From the NCBI RefSeq assembly GCF_000244975.1, contig NZ_CM001440.1:857538-921537 (forward strand): 64,000 nt of DNA. Direction: 5' to 3'. Within the stretch, counting starts at the first letter, position 1. The number at the start of each line of letters is the position of its first letter. Below are positions 21,635 through 29,482 of the stretch, piece after piece. The stretch is from Saccharomonospora cyanea NA-134 (GTDB taxonomy: Bacteria; Actinomycetota; Actinomycetes; Mycobacteriales; Pseudonocardiaceae). Under the pieces are notes generated by a model that saw only the letters and a program-made list of their open reading frames with translations, did no database searches and was not told where the DNA came from. The translations under genes were made by a program, and so were the position numbers.

Positions 21635-21889
21635 ATGACGGTCAACTGGAAGAACGGCATTGCCGGCACGCCGCTGTCTCGGATCGGTCACGCCATCCGT
21701 GAGCGCCGACACGTCATGATGTCGCGGTGTGCGCAGCAGAGCCGGGGGAGCGTGTACGTCAGCGCTGTCTCCGCTTTCTCTGCTGCCGTCGGCGGTGCCG
21801 AAGGCGTCAATTCGGCATTCCGTCGTATGACCGCCGATCTGCCAAAGCAGTTCTGGGTTCCGTTGTGCCCACAGGAGAGTGCCCCCTGA
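21635..21889 (+). CDS. Upstream ORF in the whiB7 leader (84 codons)
   Basis: This small open frame starts at an ATG behind a strong Shine-Dalgarno (GAGAGGAGG at 21617-21625) and lies downstream of the whiB7-type promoter. It ends 23 bases before the terminator hairpin at 21913. The product is basic and cysteine-containing and resembles no enzyme I know. Its position fits a regulatory leader ORF: in mycobacteria, whiB7 is induced when ribosome stalling on an upstream ORF prevents termination. At 84 codons it is longer than the mycobacterial leader ORFs I recall. CCGTTGTG at 21860-21867, inside the ORF, could pair with the first terminator arm with one mismatch. Confidence 0.65.
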   Translation: MTVNWKNGIAGTPLSRIGHAIRERRHVMMSRCAQQSRGSVYVSAVSAFSAAVGGAEGVNSAFRRMTADLPKQFWVPLCPQESAP

Positions 21890-21912
21890 CCTGAGTGTCA
21901 GTGGAACAGGCT

Positions 21913-21962
21913 CACAAAGGCCGCGGAACCGTACACCGGATCCGCGGCCTTTGTGCTGTTTC
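21913..21962 (+). terminator. Strong hairpin/attenuator before whiB7
   Basis: CACAAAGGCCGCGGA (21913-21927) pairs perfectly over 15 bases with its complement at 21941-21955. Inside the loop, CCG and CGG can add three more pairs. The tail CTGTTTCGG has only a short T run. It stands between the leader ORF and whiB7, so it is best read as an attenuator. Confidence 0.85.
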
Positions 21963-22016
21963 GGTCCGGGCGTCGGCTGAAACAAGTAGCGCACAACAAC
22001 ATGAGGGAGAGAACGA

Positions 22017-22421
22017 ATGTCATCGGCGATCGCCTTCGCGTCAGAGAAGGCGTCGGAGAAGCTGCTGACCGACGACAACACCGGTACGACGGGCGTGGCC
22101 GACTTGCTCGACTCGGTCACCACCCCGGAAGCCGACCTGCCGTGCCGCTCGGGTGACGCGGACCTGTGGTTCGCCGAAACTCCGGCGGACCTGGAGCGGG
22201 CGAAGTACCTGTGCGGTGACTGCCCTGTGAGGGCCTCCTGTCTGGCGGGTGCGCTCGCCCGGCGTGAGCCGTGGGGCGTATGGGGCGGCGAGATCTTCGA
22301 GAGAGGCGTGGTGGTGGCACGGAAGCGGCCGCGTGGTCGTCCTCGTAAGCACCCGGTGGTGCCCGCTGCCTCGTCGGCAACCCCAGCAACGCAGCAGACC
22401 GGACAGCGGAGTGCGGCATGA
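22017..22421 (+). CDS. whiB7: WhiB-family transcription factor WhiB7 (WblC)
   Basis: A 134-residue iron-sulfur regulator that activates intrinsic antibiotic-resistance genes with the main sigma factor. The four cluster cysteines lie in LPCRSG and YLCGDCPVRASC, followed by the GVWGGE turn and the AT-hook RGRPRK that distinguishes WhiB7 from other Wbl proteins. The ATG at 22017 follows GAGGGAGAG. The C-terminal tail after the AT-hook is longer than in mycobacteria and of low complexity. Expression is probably set by the upstream promoter, leader ORF and hairpin. Confidence 0.95.
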   Translation: MSSAIAFASEKASEKLLTDDNTGTTGVADLLDSVTTPEADLPCRSGDADLWFAETPADLERAKYLCGDCPVRASCLAGALARREPWGVWGGEIFERGVVVARKRPRGRPRKHPVVPAASSATPATQQTGQRSAA

Positions 22422-22525
22422 CCACCACACTGTTTCGCGAACGGCAGCTGCCGCACCGGACCGCAACTCACCGCGTTGTCCGCTTCATTCCTTTCCCCAC
22501 ACTGACCAACAAGGAGTACACAGCC

Positions 22526-22678
22526 ATGTTGATGCACGAAGAACTCGCCAGAGAACGAATACGGGACATGCTGCAATCGGCAGCCGAGCAACGTGAGGCC
22601 CGAGCCGCCGGGAATACTCGGCGATGGGCGCGCGTGGTCGGTTGGGCCCAACGCCGGGCGCACCGAAATCATTCGTGA
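22526..22678 (+). CDS. Small conserved actinobacterial protein (50 aa)
   Basis: A 50-residue basic, helical protein beginning MLMHEELARERIRDML and ending in an arginine/histidine-rich tail. The ATG has a good Shine-Dalgarno, AAGGAG, 10 bases upstream. Similar tiny proteins of the pattern EELAR..R...ML..A occur in many actinobacteria in my experience, which is why it is called a gene. Function unknown. The open frame extends upstream to 22418, but that part has no ribosome-binding site. Confidence 0.65.
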   Translation: MLMHEELARERIRDMLQSAAEQREARAAGNTRRWARVVGWAQRRAHRNHS

Positions 22679-22744
22679 GCGAGGTGGGGGTAGCGGAATA
22701 CTTCGCTGCCCCCACCTTCGCGAGTACGGAAAGGGAACTCCGAC

Positions 22745-23620
22745 ATGTCTGCTGCGACGCACGACGACATCGACTGGGCGGCCAGGCTGAGCGCTATGCG
22801 ACGGCTCGACATGCTGGAACGCGACGCTGTACGCGGCGTCGGTGCCAAGCTCGCCGGAGGGCTGCCGCCGGGGGCGGTCGTCGTGGACGCGGGATGCGGG
22901 GCAGGGGGGATGAGCACTGCGCTGGCCTCGGTGCTGCGGGAGAACGGTGGAGGACGCCTGGTACTGGTCGACGCCAGTGACGCGCTTCTCGCGGCGGCGC
23001 GGGAGGCGGCCGTGGCTGCTGGAGGCGAAACCGTCTCGGTGACCACGGTGGCCGCGGACGTCGCCACAGACCCGCTGGACACGCGGGTTCCGCAGGCCGA
23101 CCTCGTCTGGGCGTCGGCGATGGTGCACCACCTGCCGGACCAGCAGGCGGGCGTCACGGTACTCGCGCGGCTGCTCGCCCCTGGTGGCATGCTGGCGCTC
23201 GCCGAAGGTGGGACGGGGCAGACATTCATTCCGTGGGACATCGGGCTGGGACGTGCAGGACTGGAGGCTCGGCTCAATGCGGCGCGTGACGCCTGGTTCG
23301 GCGAGTTGCGCGCGGGGATCGAAGGTGCGATCGCCATGCCTTACGGCTGGACGGCGGCACTGAGCCGGGCCGGGCTCGGGGAACCCACGTCGTTCAGCTA
23401 TCTCGTCGAGCATTCCGCTCCTCTGGACGAGACCGCCCGCCAGTACGTGGTCGAGCGGTTCACCTGGCTGGCCGAAACAGTGGGGGATCGGGTGGACCCG
23501 GCAGACCGGGAGACCCTGGCCGCGCTGACCGACCCCGGCAGCCCCCACTACGTCGGTGGGCGCGACGACGCGTTCGTGCTCTACGCCCGCACCGTGCACA
23601 CGGCGCGACGACTGTCCTGA
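22745..23620 (+). CDS. Class I SAM-dependent methyltransferase
   Basis: A 291-residue methyltransferase. Motif I is VVVDAGCGAGG at residues 45-55; motif II is LVLVDASD; then the region QADLVWASAMVHHLPDQQ and the post-motif APGGMLALAEGG. The C-terminal half is helical and could form the substrate site. The start ATG at 22745 follows a GGAAAGGGAA stretch. It lies between whiB7 and the AbiEi-like gene, where the mycobacterial order has nothing, so it looks like a lineage insertion. Acceptor unknown. Confidence 0.85.
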   Translation: MSAATHDDIDWAARLSAMRRLDMLERDAVRGVGAKLAGGLPPGAVVVDAGCGAGGMSTALASVLRENGGGRLVLVDASDALLAAAREAAVAAGGETVSVTTVAADVATDPLDTRVPQADLVWASAMVHHLPDQQAGVTVLARLLAPGGMLALAEGGTGQTFIPWDIGLGRAGLEARLNAARDAWFGELRAGIEGAIAMPYGWTAALSRAGLGEPTSFSYLVEHSAPLDETARQYVVERFTWLAETVGDRVDPADRETLAALTDPGSPHYVGGRDDAFVLYARTVHTARRLS

Positions 23621-23635
23621 CGCTCTCATCGCTGA

Positions 23636-24649
23636 TCAGGCGGCGATGACACGGGCTTCGGACAACACGCGGGGGCGGGGCCGTCGCGCCGCCTGACGAA
23701 AACCACGGACCAGCTCGGCGATGACGAACTCGGAATGGTGCCGCACCATCGACGGTGTGGTGCGAACCAGCACCACACCCACGGAGGTGAGGGCGAGACG
23801 GTCGCGCTCGTCCTTGGCACCGCGAGAAGCCGGGGCTCCAGTGGTGGTCACCGACCATGCCAGGCCAACGTCGTCCCACCATGCGTCGACGCTGCCGAGG
23901 CGACACCGATCGCGGGTGAAGACGGTCGTGTCCCAACGTGGTGGAGGCAACGGGCAGCGCCGTACCAACTGCCGCGCGGTTCTGCGCAGATCGGACAGGT
24001 CGGTGCGTGCCAACGTGCGGAGCTGTACTCGAACCGCCGCCGAGCCACGCTGGTTGCCTTTCTCGAGCTCATCACCAAGCTCCTCGATGGTGCACAGACC
24101 TTCCTGCACCGGCAGTGCCAGCACACGCCGAAGAAGGTCCGGATCAGCCTCCTGGCGCGCTGCGTCGATCGTCGCCCGAACCGGTGGGGCGTAGGGCAGT
24201 CCCTCGATGTCGACAGGCACGGGCAGCCGCGCAGTGCGTTCGAGGGACACGAACGCGGGCGGTGTCAGGCGGCGATGCGCGGGCACGAGCGCCCTGACGG
24301 CTGTCGGCGGGGGTAGCCGGACGCCGTAGGTGCGCAGAGCGTCGAGGCCTGTGATGACGCTGTCGGGACCCAGGTAGGCGGTGGTGGCTTGGAGCAACTG
24401 GTGACGGGTCGGCTCGCCTGTGCCGAGCAGGACGACACCGGGGGCGAGTCGTCGCCACGGCCCACCCGGCCTGCAGCGCTTCGTGATCGTGCTCGGGTGC
24501 ACACCGAGGGCGCGAAGCTGCGCCACGGACAGCACTCGAGCCTGGCTGTCCCTCGGACGAGTCGGAGAGCGCACGGCTGAGAACACCGAGGTCAGCGTGG
24601 GCCCGGAAACTGTGGTCGCGGATCGTGTCGTGGAGGTCGTTGTCGCCAT
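23636..24649 (-). CDS. AbiEi-like/DUF559-like protein of unknown function
   Basis: A 337-residue protein. The N-terminal part has a helix-turn-helix-like segment (VLSVAQLRALGVHPSTITKRC, about 40-60) followed by WRRLAPGVVLLGTGEP, the layout of type IV AbiEi antitoxin-like proteins. The C-terminal part (SVDAWWDDVGLAWSVTTTG, then a strand-helix ending EFVIAELVRGF) resembles the Vsr/DUF559 endonuclease-like fold seen in many actinobacterial paralogues of this type. No AbiEii toxin gene is adjacent. The ATG at 24649 is the first likely start; the frame is open further upstream but crosses the DnaA-box region. Function uncertain. Confidence 0.6.
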   Translation of the reverse strand: MATTTSTTRSATTVSGPTLTSVFSAVRSPTRPRDSQARVLSVAQLRALGVHPSTITKRCRPGGPWRRLAPGVVLLGTGEPTRHQLLQATTAYLGPDSVITGLDALRTYGVRLPPPTAVRALVPAHRRLTPPAFVSLERTARLPVPVDIEGLPYAPPVRATIDAARQEADPDLLRRVLALPVQEGLCTIEELGDELEKGNQRGSAAVRVQLRTLARTDLSDLRRTARQLVRRCPLPPPRWDTTVFTRDRCRLGSVDAWWDDVGLAWSVTTTGAPASRGAKDERDRLALTSVGVVLVRTTPSMVRHHSEFVIAELVRGFRQAARRPRPRVLSEARVIAA

Positions 24650-24699
24650 GCCACGAGCCTGTACCGTGCCTCCACACTCCGACACCACCTCGCACGCGT

Positions 24700-24761
24700 T
24701 GTGGACAACCACCGCCTGCGAACGGCGCCACTCGGCTCCCCAGAAGCATTCCTGTGGACAA
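24700..24761. promoter_or_regulatory. Two perfect DnaA boxes
   Basis: TGTGGACAA occurs at 24700-24708 and 24753-24761, same orientation, in the 137-base gap between two minus-strand genes. This is the reverse of TTGTCCACA, the DnaA-box consensus of high-GC actinobacteria. Two copies 53 bases apart are unlikely by chance. Confidence 0.55.
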
Positions 24762-24786
24762 CCCGAGCCTGTGGGCGGTTCTTCCG

Positions 24787-26133
24787 TCAGTCGGCGAAGC
24801 CGGGTTGCCACCGTTCGACGATCGAGCGCACGGGCAGTTCGGCGTCCAGTTGGCACAGAATGCCGATCGCCCCTGCCGTGACCCGATGGATCAACAACCA
24901 CTGGGGTGGCAGGTTGAGCGAACGTCCGGTGTGGAAGTCCTTGTTCCGCGTGTCGCCCATACGCATCGCCTGCTTCTGCGCCCACTGGCGTGTGAAGTGG
25001 AAGCTCTCGTCGGTCAGCGGGGCGACGAGCGGCAGCAGCCAGGCGTAGACGTCGTCGGCGTCGAGCCCCACCTCCGGGCGCACGAACCCCTCGGCCCGCA
25101 GCACCTCGAAAAGGTCCTGTGACCGGCCTTCGAGAGCCAACCGCATCATCACGCCGAGAGCGCGAGGCGCGCCCTCCGGCAGGTTCGCGACAGCACCGAA
25201 GTCGATCACGCAGAGCCGCCCGTCCTCGAGCAGCATGAAGTTGCCGGGATGCGGGTCGGAGTGGAGGAGACGCGCCCTCGCCGGAGAGGAGTAGTGGAAT
25301 TCGGCCAGCAGTCTGCCCGCCGTGTTGCGTTGCCCGACCGTGCCGTCCGCGATGATTCGCGAGTAAGGGGTTCCCGTGACCCATTCCGACACGATCACCT
25401 TCGGGGCGCTCGCCACCACTCTGGGTACGAACACGTTCTCGTCATCGTGGAACGCCTTCGCGAACCGGCGCTGGTTGTCTGCCTCACCCCGGTAGTCGAG
25501 TTCCTCGTTCATGCGCTCGGCGAGCTCCGTCAGCAGCGGCTTGACCTCGGCGCCCGGCAGAAGCGCCTGGAAAAGCCTGCTGAACCGCTGTAGCTGCCTG
25601 AGATCGCTGCGCAGCGCCTCGTCCGCACCCGGGTACTGCACCTTCACGGCGACGTCTCTGCCGTCGTGCCAAACGGCCCGGTGCACCTGTCCGATACTCG
25701 CCGCCGCGGCCGGTTCGTCGTCGAACTCGGCGAACCGCTTGGTCCAGGAGCGACCGAGTTGTTCGGCGAGCACCCGCCGTGTCTGGCTGACCGGCATCGG
25801 CGGCGCGGCCGACTGGAGGCGGGTCAACGCGTCGCGGTACGGGGCGGCGAACTCCTCGGGCACGGCGGCCTCGAACACGCTGAGTGCCTGCCCGAACTTC
25901 ATGGCGCCACCCTTGAGCGTGCCGAGCACCTCGAACAGCTGCTCCGCGGCTTTGGCCGACAGGGTGGCGTTGATGTCCTCGGCGCTTTGCCCGGTGAGTC
26001 GTCGGCCCCACCCACCGACGGCCCGGCCTGCTATGCCGAGGGGCAGGCTCGCCAACTTCGCCGTTCGCGCCATCGTCCGGCGTGGAAGGGGTGCGTCCGC
26101 TTGGTCACCGAGGGAGTCGCGGGAGTCCGTCAC
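24787..26133 (-). CDS. ABC1/UbiB-family atypical kinase-like protein
   Basis: A 448-residue member of the ABC1/AarF/UbiB family of atypical protein-kinase-like ATPases. The diagnostic KxGQ motif reads MKFGQALS, the alanine-rich loop is AAAASIGQVHRA, and the catalytic and metal loops are LLHSDPHPGNF and CVIDFGAV. In mycobacteria an ABC1-type gene lies beside whiB7, as here. Homologues support quinone biosynthesis in other bacteria, but most actinobacteria make menaquinone, so the role here is open. The GTG at 26133 is the chosen start; upstream codons look non-coding. No Shine-Dalgarno was seen, so the start is uncertain. Confidence 0.88.
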   Translation of the reverse strand: MTDSRDSLGDQADAPLPRRTMARTAKLASLPLGIAGRAVGGWGRRLTGQSAEDINATLSAKAAEQLFEVLGTLKGGAMKFGQALSVFEAAVPEEFAAPYRDALTRLQSAAPPMPVSQTRRVLAEQLGRSWTKRFAEFDDEPAAAASIGQVHRAVWHDGRDVAVKVQYPGADEALRSDLRQLQRFSRLFQALLPGAEVKPLLTELAERMNEELDYRGEADNQRRFAKAFHDDENVFVPRVVASAPKVIVSEWVTGTPYSRIIADGTVGQRNTAGRLLAEFHYSSPARARLLHSDPHPGNFMLLEDGRLCVIDFGAVANLPEGAPRALGVMMRLALEGRSQDLFEVLRAEGFVRPEVGLDADDVYAWLLPLVAPLTDESFHFTRQWAQKQAMRMGDTRNKDFHTGRSLNLPPQWLLIHRVTAGAIGILCQLDAELPVRSIVERWQPGFAD

Positions 26134-26194
26134 GACAGCGATTCTGCCTGTCGGGCCGCCGCTTCCGCACCGGTTTTGGGATGTGAAAGGGAAG

Positions 26195-27238
26195 TCAGTG
26201 CTGCGCCCGGTGCTGTGGTGCACCGCAGGGACAACGCGGATGAGGTGGCCACTCCCGCCTGGTGACGACGCCTGTGACGCAGTCGAGTTCGAGAGTCGCG
26301 TTCCAGGTGGGCGGTGGTTCCACGGCGAGTGCCGGAGGTGTCGCGCGGAGTGCCCGCAGAGTCTGGCCCACCGCCAGTGCGGCAGTGCCGTACACGCTTG
26401 TGAAATCCGCCTCCTGGTACCGCCCGGCGAGCTGACCGGCGATGCGGGGCCAGCAGGCGTCGCGTCCGGTGCGGTGCAGATCCGCGCATCTCAGGCAGCT
26501 GCTCCGGCCGGGCACGACCAGCGGGCCGACGATGCCGACACCGTCTCTGACCCGCGCCACCAGGTGCGGCACGCCGCTGGCCACCAGATCGGTCACCACC
26601 TCGGGGGCGGGCACCACCGCGTCGGTCAGGACGACCAGGTCGGTGGGCGTGGCGCCGGGGCGGAGACGAGAGACCCGCACCTCCGGATCGAGTCGTCTCG
26701 CGACGTCCGCGAGCGCGGCCGCGCGGTTCCGTCCGACGTCCTCGTCGCGAAAGCCGGACCCGACGTCTGCCCTGGCCACGACGCCGTCGGCGGCGAGACA
26801 GAGCCTGGCCACCCCAGCTCCGGTGAGGAGGGCGGTGACGGCGGTCGCCAGCCGGCCACCGCCGTGGACACCGATCGAGTGGTTGGCGTAGCCGACCGCG
26901 ATGCCGGACGGACTCATGGGCGCCCCGAGGGGGTCGGCGGAGGCCTCCGCGTCCTCGACGAGGCCTCGTTCGGCGAGGCCGCACAGCACGGCCTTGAGCC
27001 GATCAGCGTGCTCGTCCCGCACCAGCGACAGGAGCGTGTCGGTGCTGCGCCTGCCGTCCAACCCGCGAAGGACGTCCACCAGGATGGGCGGGAGATCGGT
27101 CGCGATGACGCCATGGCGTGGGTCGAGCCCGATCTGGAGCTCACCTTCGCGCCGTTCCACCACGGGCAGTCCCGCGCGCAGGCGGGGTCGCCTTGGCAGC
27201 GGGACGCGGAAGGCGACCTGCGGCGGTGATCCGGTCAT
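26195..27238 (-). CDS. ThiF/E1-like protein (cyclodehydratase-related)
   Basis: A 347-residue protein with the layout of ThiF/E1-superfamily proteins, often annotated as TOMM-type leader-peptide-binding. The N-terminal 110 residues form a winged-helix-like domain. A Rossmann-like segment, VHGGGRLATAVTALLTGAGVA, follows near 125-145. CLRCADLHR and a terminal CPCG supply paired cysteines expected to hold zinc. The usual ATP-binding residues of active E1 enzymes are not obvious, so it may be non-catalytic. No precursor peptide or other azole-modification gene is adjacent. By order it matches a conserved hypothetical in the mycobacterial whiB7 region. Function unknown. Confidence 0.65.
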   Translation of the reverse strand: MTGSPPQVAFRVPLPRRPRLRAGLPVVERREGELQIGLDPRHGVIATDLPPILVDVLRGLDGRRSTDTLLSLVRDEHADRLKAVLCGLAERGLVEDAEASADPLGAPMSPSGIAVGYANHSIGVHGGGRLATAVTALLTGAGVARLCLAADGVVARADVGSGFRDEDVGRNRAAALADVARRLDPEVRVSRLRPGATPTDLVVLTDAVVPAPEVVTDLVASGVPHLVARVRDGVGIVGPLVVPGRSSCLRCADLHRTGRDACWPRIAGQLAGRYQEADFTSVYGTAALAVGQTLRALRATPPALAVEPPPTWNATLELDCVTGVVTRREWPPHPRCPCGAPQHRAQH

Positions 27239-27286
27239 GCGCTCACTCTGGCCGTGATCCGCGTACCCCGCACACCTGGTGACCGA

Positions 27287-27318
27287 GTTGTCCACAGGGT
27301 GACACACGTGTGGACAAC
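27287..27318. promoter_or_regulatory. Inverted pair of perfect DnaA boxes
   Basis: GTTGTCCACA (27287-27296) and TGTGGACAAC (27309-27318) form a 10-bp perfect inverted repeat with a 12-base spacer. Each arm contains the DnaA-box consensus TTGTCCACA. It sits in the divergent promoter region between the ThiF-like and metallopeptidase genes, so it could also act as an operator for both. Confidence 0.6.
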
Positions 27319-27377
27319 TGGGGTGATCCAGGCCGGTGATCGCCATGATGTCAGTCCTTGGCCTTACCGTTGTTCCC

Positions 27378-27974
27378 GTGGCCGATGCACGGTTTCCCTC
27401 CCTCAGAAATCGGAACAGCACACAGCGGGATTCCGCTGACAAGCAAGAGAAAGTGGAAGTCCGAAGGAGTCCACGACGCCGCCGGACGGTCACCGCGTAC
27501 CGGGACGGTGACACGCTCGTCGTACTGATCCCTGCCACCATGACCAAGGCGGAGGAGAAACACTGGGTGGCCGAGATGCAGCGCAAGCTGCAACGCACGG
27601 AGAGTCGACGCGCCAGCCCGGCGCGGGCCTCCGACGAGGCCCTCCTCCTGCGTTGCACGCAGCTCTCACGCCGCTACCTGGACGGGACGGCGCAACCCGC
27701 GAGTGTGCGCTGGGTTCCGCCGATGCGCACGAGGTGGGCGTCGTGTACGCCCGCTGACCGCACCATCCGCGTCAGCGAACGGCTCAGGGACGTGCCGTCG
27801 TGGGTGCTCGACTACGTCCTCGTGCACGAACTGGCGCACCTTCGCGTGGCCGAGCACAACCGCACGTTCTGGAACCTGGTCAGGCGGTATCCCAAGACCG
27901 AGCGCGCCATCGGGTATCTCGAGGGGCTTTCGGCCGCCGAACGACTCGGCGGCGCAACTCCCTGCAACGACTGA
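27378..27974 (+). CDS. YgjP-type zinc metallopeptidase domain protein
   Basis: A 198-residue protein with the zinc-peptidase motif HELAH in VLVHELAHLRVAEHNRTFW near residue 155, and the preceding MRTRWASCTPADRTIRVSERL, both characteristic of the YgjP/DUF45 (SprT-like, WLM-related) family. No signal peptide is seen, so it should be cytosolic. The GTG at 27378 was chosen because TACCGT lies 7 bases before it, as in leaderless genes; a start further in, at the GTG near 27451, is possible. The gene converges on the DUF2342 protein. Substrate unknown. Confidence 0.8.
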   Translation: MADARFPSLRNRNSTQRDSADKQEKVEVRRSPRRRRTVTAYRDGDTLVVLIPATMTKAEEKHWVAEMQRKLQRTESRRASPARASDEALLLRCTQLSRRYLDGTAQPASVRWVPPMRTRWASCTPADRTIRVSERLRDVPSWVLDYVLVHELAHLRVAEHNRTFWNLVRRYPKTERAIGYLEGLSAAERLGGATPCND

Positions 27975-28021
27975 CCGCGGTGGAGCAGGTGCCGCTGGGC
28001 GCGAACCCGGCGGCACCGTCC

Positions 28022-29392
28022 TCACTCCTTGCCGTCCCCGTCGCTGTCAGGGCGCTCGGCTCCACCGTCCTGCCCGTTCTCGCCCTCGTCCTGACGGGCG
28101 CGCTCGGTCCGTTCGAGCTCCGCGAGCGGGTCGATGCCGTCGTCGAGGGCCCCGTTCGCACCGAGACGCTCGGCGAAGCCGATCGGGTCGTCGAGATCGT
28201 CGGCCGTCGGCATGAGATCGGGGTGGGTCCACAGAGTGTCACGGGCCTGCATCCCGTGTCGGTCTCCCACGAGCTTCCACAGCGCGGACGCGGCGCGCAT
28301 CCGGCGAGGACGCAGCTCAAGGCCCACGAGCGTCGCGAACGTCTGCTCGGCGGGACCGCCCGTCGCGCGGCGTCGACGCAGGGTCTCCCGCAGTGCCTCC
28401 GCACCGGGAAGCCGGTCGCCGACAGCGTCCGCCACGACGACGTCGACCCAGCCCTCCACGAGCGCGAGCAGCGTCTCCAACCTGCCGAGCGCCGCCTTCT
28501 GCTCAGGCGTCGTCTGCGGCTCCAGAAGGCCGGAGGACATGACTTCCTCGATGCTGGCCGGGTTGGTGGGATCGACACGGCCGGCGAGCTGTTCGAGCGC
28601 GCTGGTGTCCACCGTGATCCCCGAGGCGAACTCCTCGACCGTCGCCAGCAGGCGCTGCCGCAGCCACGGGACGTGGGCGAACAGCCGCTGGTGCGCGGCC
28701 TCCCGCGCCGCGAGGAACACGAGCACCTCGCTCTTCGGCCGCTCCAGCCCCTCGGAGAACTTGTCGATGTTCCTGGGCAGCAGCGCCGACGTGGTCTCGG
28801 GGCCCAGCGGCAGTCCCACGTCCGTGGAAGTGAGGACCTCGGACGCGAGCCCGGCCAGTGCGTTGCCCAGTTGAGAGCCGAACGCCATGCCGCCCATCTG
28901 CCCGACCATCGAGAGCAACGGCCCGGCCGCCTGCTTGGCCTCCTCGGGGAGAGCCTGCATCCACGCGCCGGAGACCTGCCTCGCCACCGGGTCGCACAAC
29001 CGTTGCCAGGTGGGCAGTGTCTTGTCGATCCAGTCCCGCGCCGTCCACGTCGTGGTGGTGGTGGCCCCGGCGGGGAGGATCGTGGCCTCGTCCAGCCAGA
29101 GCTCCGCGAGGTGGGCCGAGTCGCGTACGGCCGTCTCCCCCGACTGGTCACCCGCTGAGAAACCCATCTGCCCCTCGGAGCCCAGGCGTTGCACAGCGAT
29201 TTGTTTGGCCAGGTCGTAGTTCACCGGCCCTGAGGAGCTACCGGCCTGGCTGAGCATCTGCCCGAGCTGACTGAGCATCTGTCCCAGCTGCTGGAAGGCG
29301 TCGGAGCCCGAGCCGGACTGCCCGCCCGACGATTCGTTGTCGCGGCCTTTGTCGGGATCGGGTAGTCCGAAGCCGAACGGTGGGTTGCTCAT
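28022..29392 (-). CDS. DUF2342 protein (putative zinc-dependent metalloprotease)
   Basis: A 456-residue conserved actinobacterial protein, often annotated as a zinc-dependent metalloprotease or F420-associated protein. The N-terminus is glycine/serine/glutamine-rich with the repeated QLGQMLSQLGQMLSQ. The core has the family text FLAAREAAHQRLFAHVPWL, where histidines stand in place of a classical HExxH. The C-terminus is acidic and probably disordered. It diverges from the PDZ/Lon-like protease, as in mycobacteria. The enzymatic assignment rests on family annotation only. Confidence 0.85.
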   Translation of the reverse strand: MSNPPFGFGLPDPDKGRDNESSGGQSGSGSDAFQQLGQMLSQLGQMLSQAGSSSGPVNYDLAKQIAVQRLGSEGQMGFSAGDQSGETAVRDSAHLAELWLDEATILPAGATTTTTWTARDWIDKTLPTWQRLCDPVARQVSGAWMQALPEEAKQAAGPLLSMVGQMGGMAFGSQLGNALAGLASEVLTSTDVGLPLGPETTSALLPRNIDKFSEGLERPKSEVLVFLAAREAAHQRLFAHVPWLRQRLLATVEEFASGITVDTSALEQLAGRVDPTNPASIEEVMSSGLLEPQTTPEQKAALGRLETLLALVEGWVDVVVADAVGDRLPGAEALRETLRRRRATGGPAEQTFATLVGLELRPRRMRAASALWKLVGDRHGMQARDTLWTHPDLMPTADDLDDPIGFAERLGANGALDDGIDPLAELERTERARQDEGENGQDGGAERPDSDGDGKE

Positions 29393-29482
29393 AACACCAC
29401 CGTACGCGGCCCGGGGGAGGTCCGTAGAAAGGACCGTGATGCCCACGGCGTGCGCGTGGTACATGGTCCGTAGGCTGGTCGC

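Noticed and set aside
18545-23629. A minus-strand open frame of almost 1700 codons
   Set aside because: Only its last 242 codons (DUF4191) are real. The rest is antisense to uvrD2, whiB7 and the methyltransferase, which have full motif support; the openness is due to high GC.
25511-27229. A long plus-strand frame over the ABC1 kinase and ThiF-like genes
   Set aside because: Low-complexity translation without motifs; both minus-strand proteins are well supported.
26195-27238. An azole-peptide (TOMM) biosynthetic cluster
   Set aside because: Only a ThiF-like protein is present; no dehydrogenase, YcaO or precursor peptide was seen nearby.
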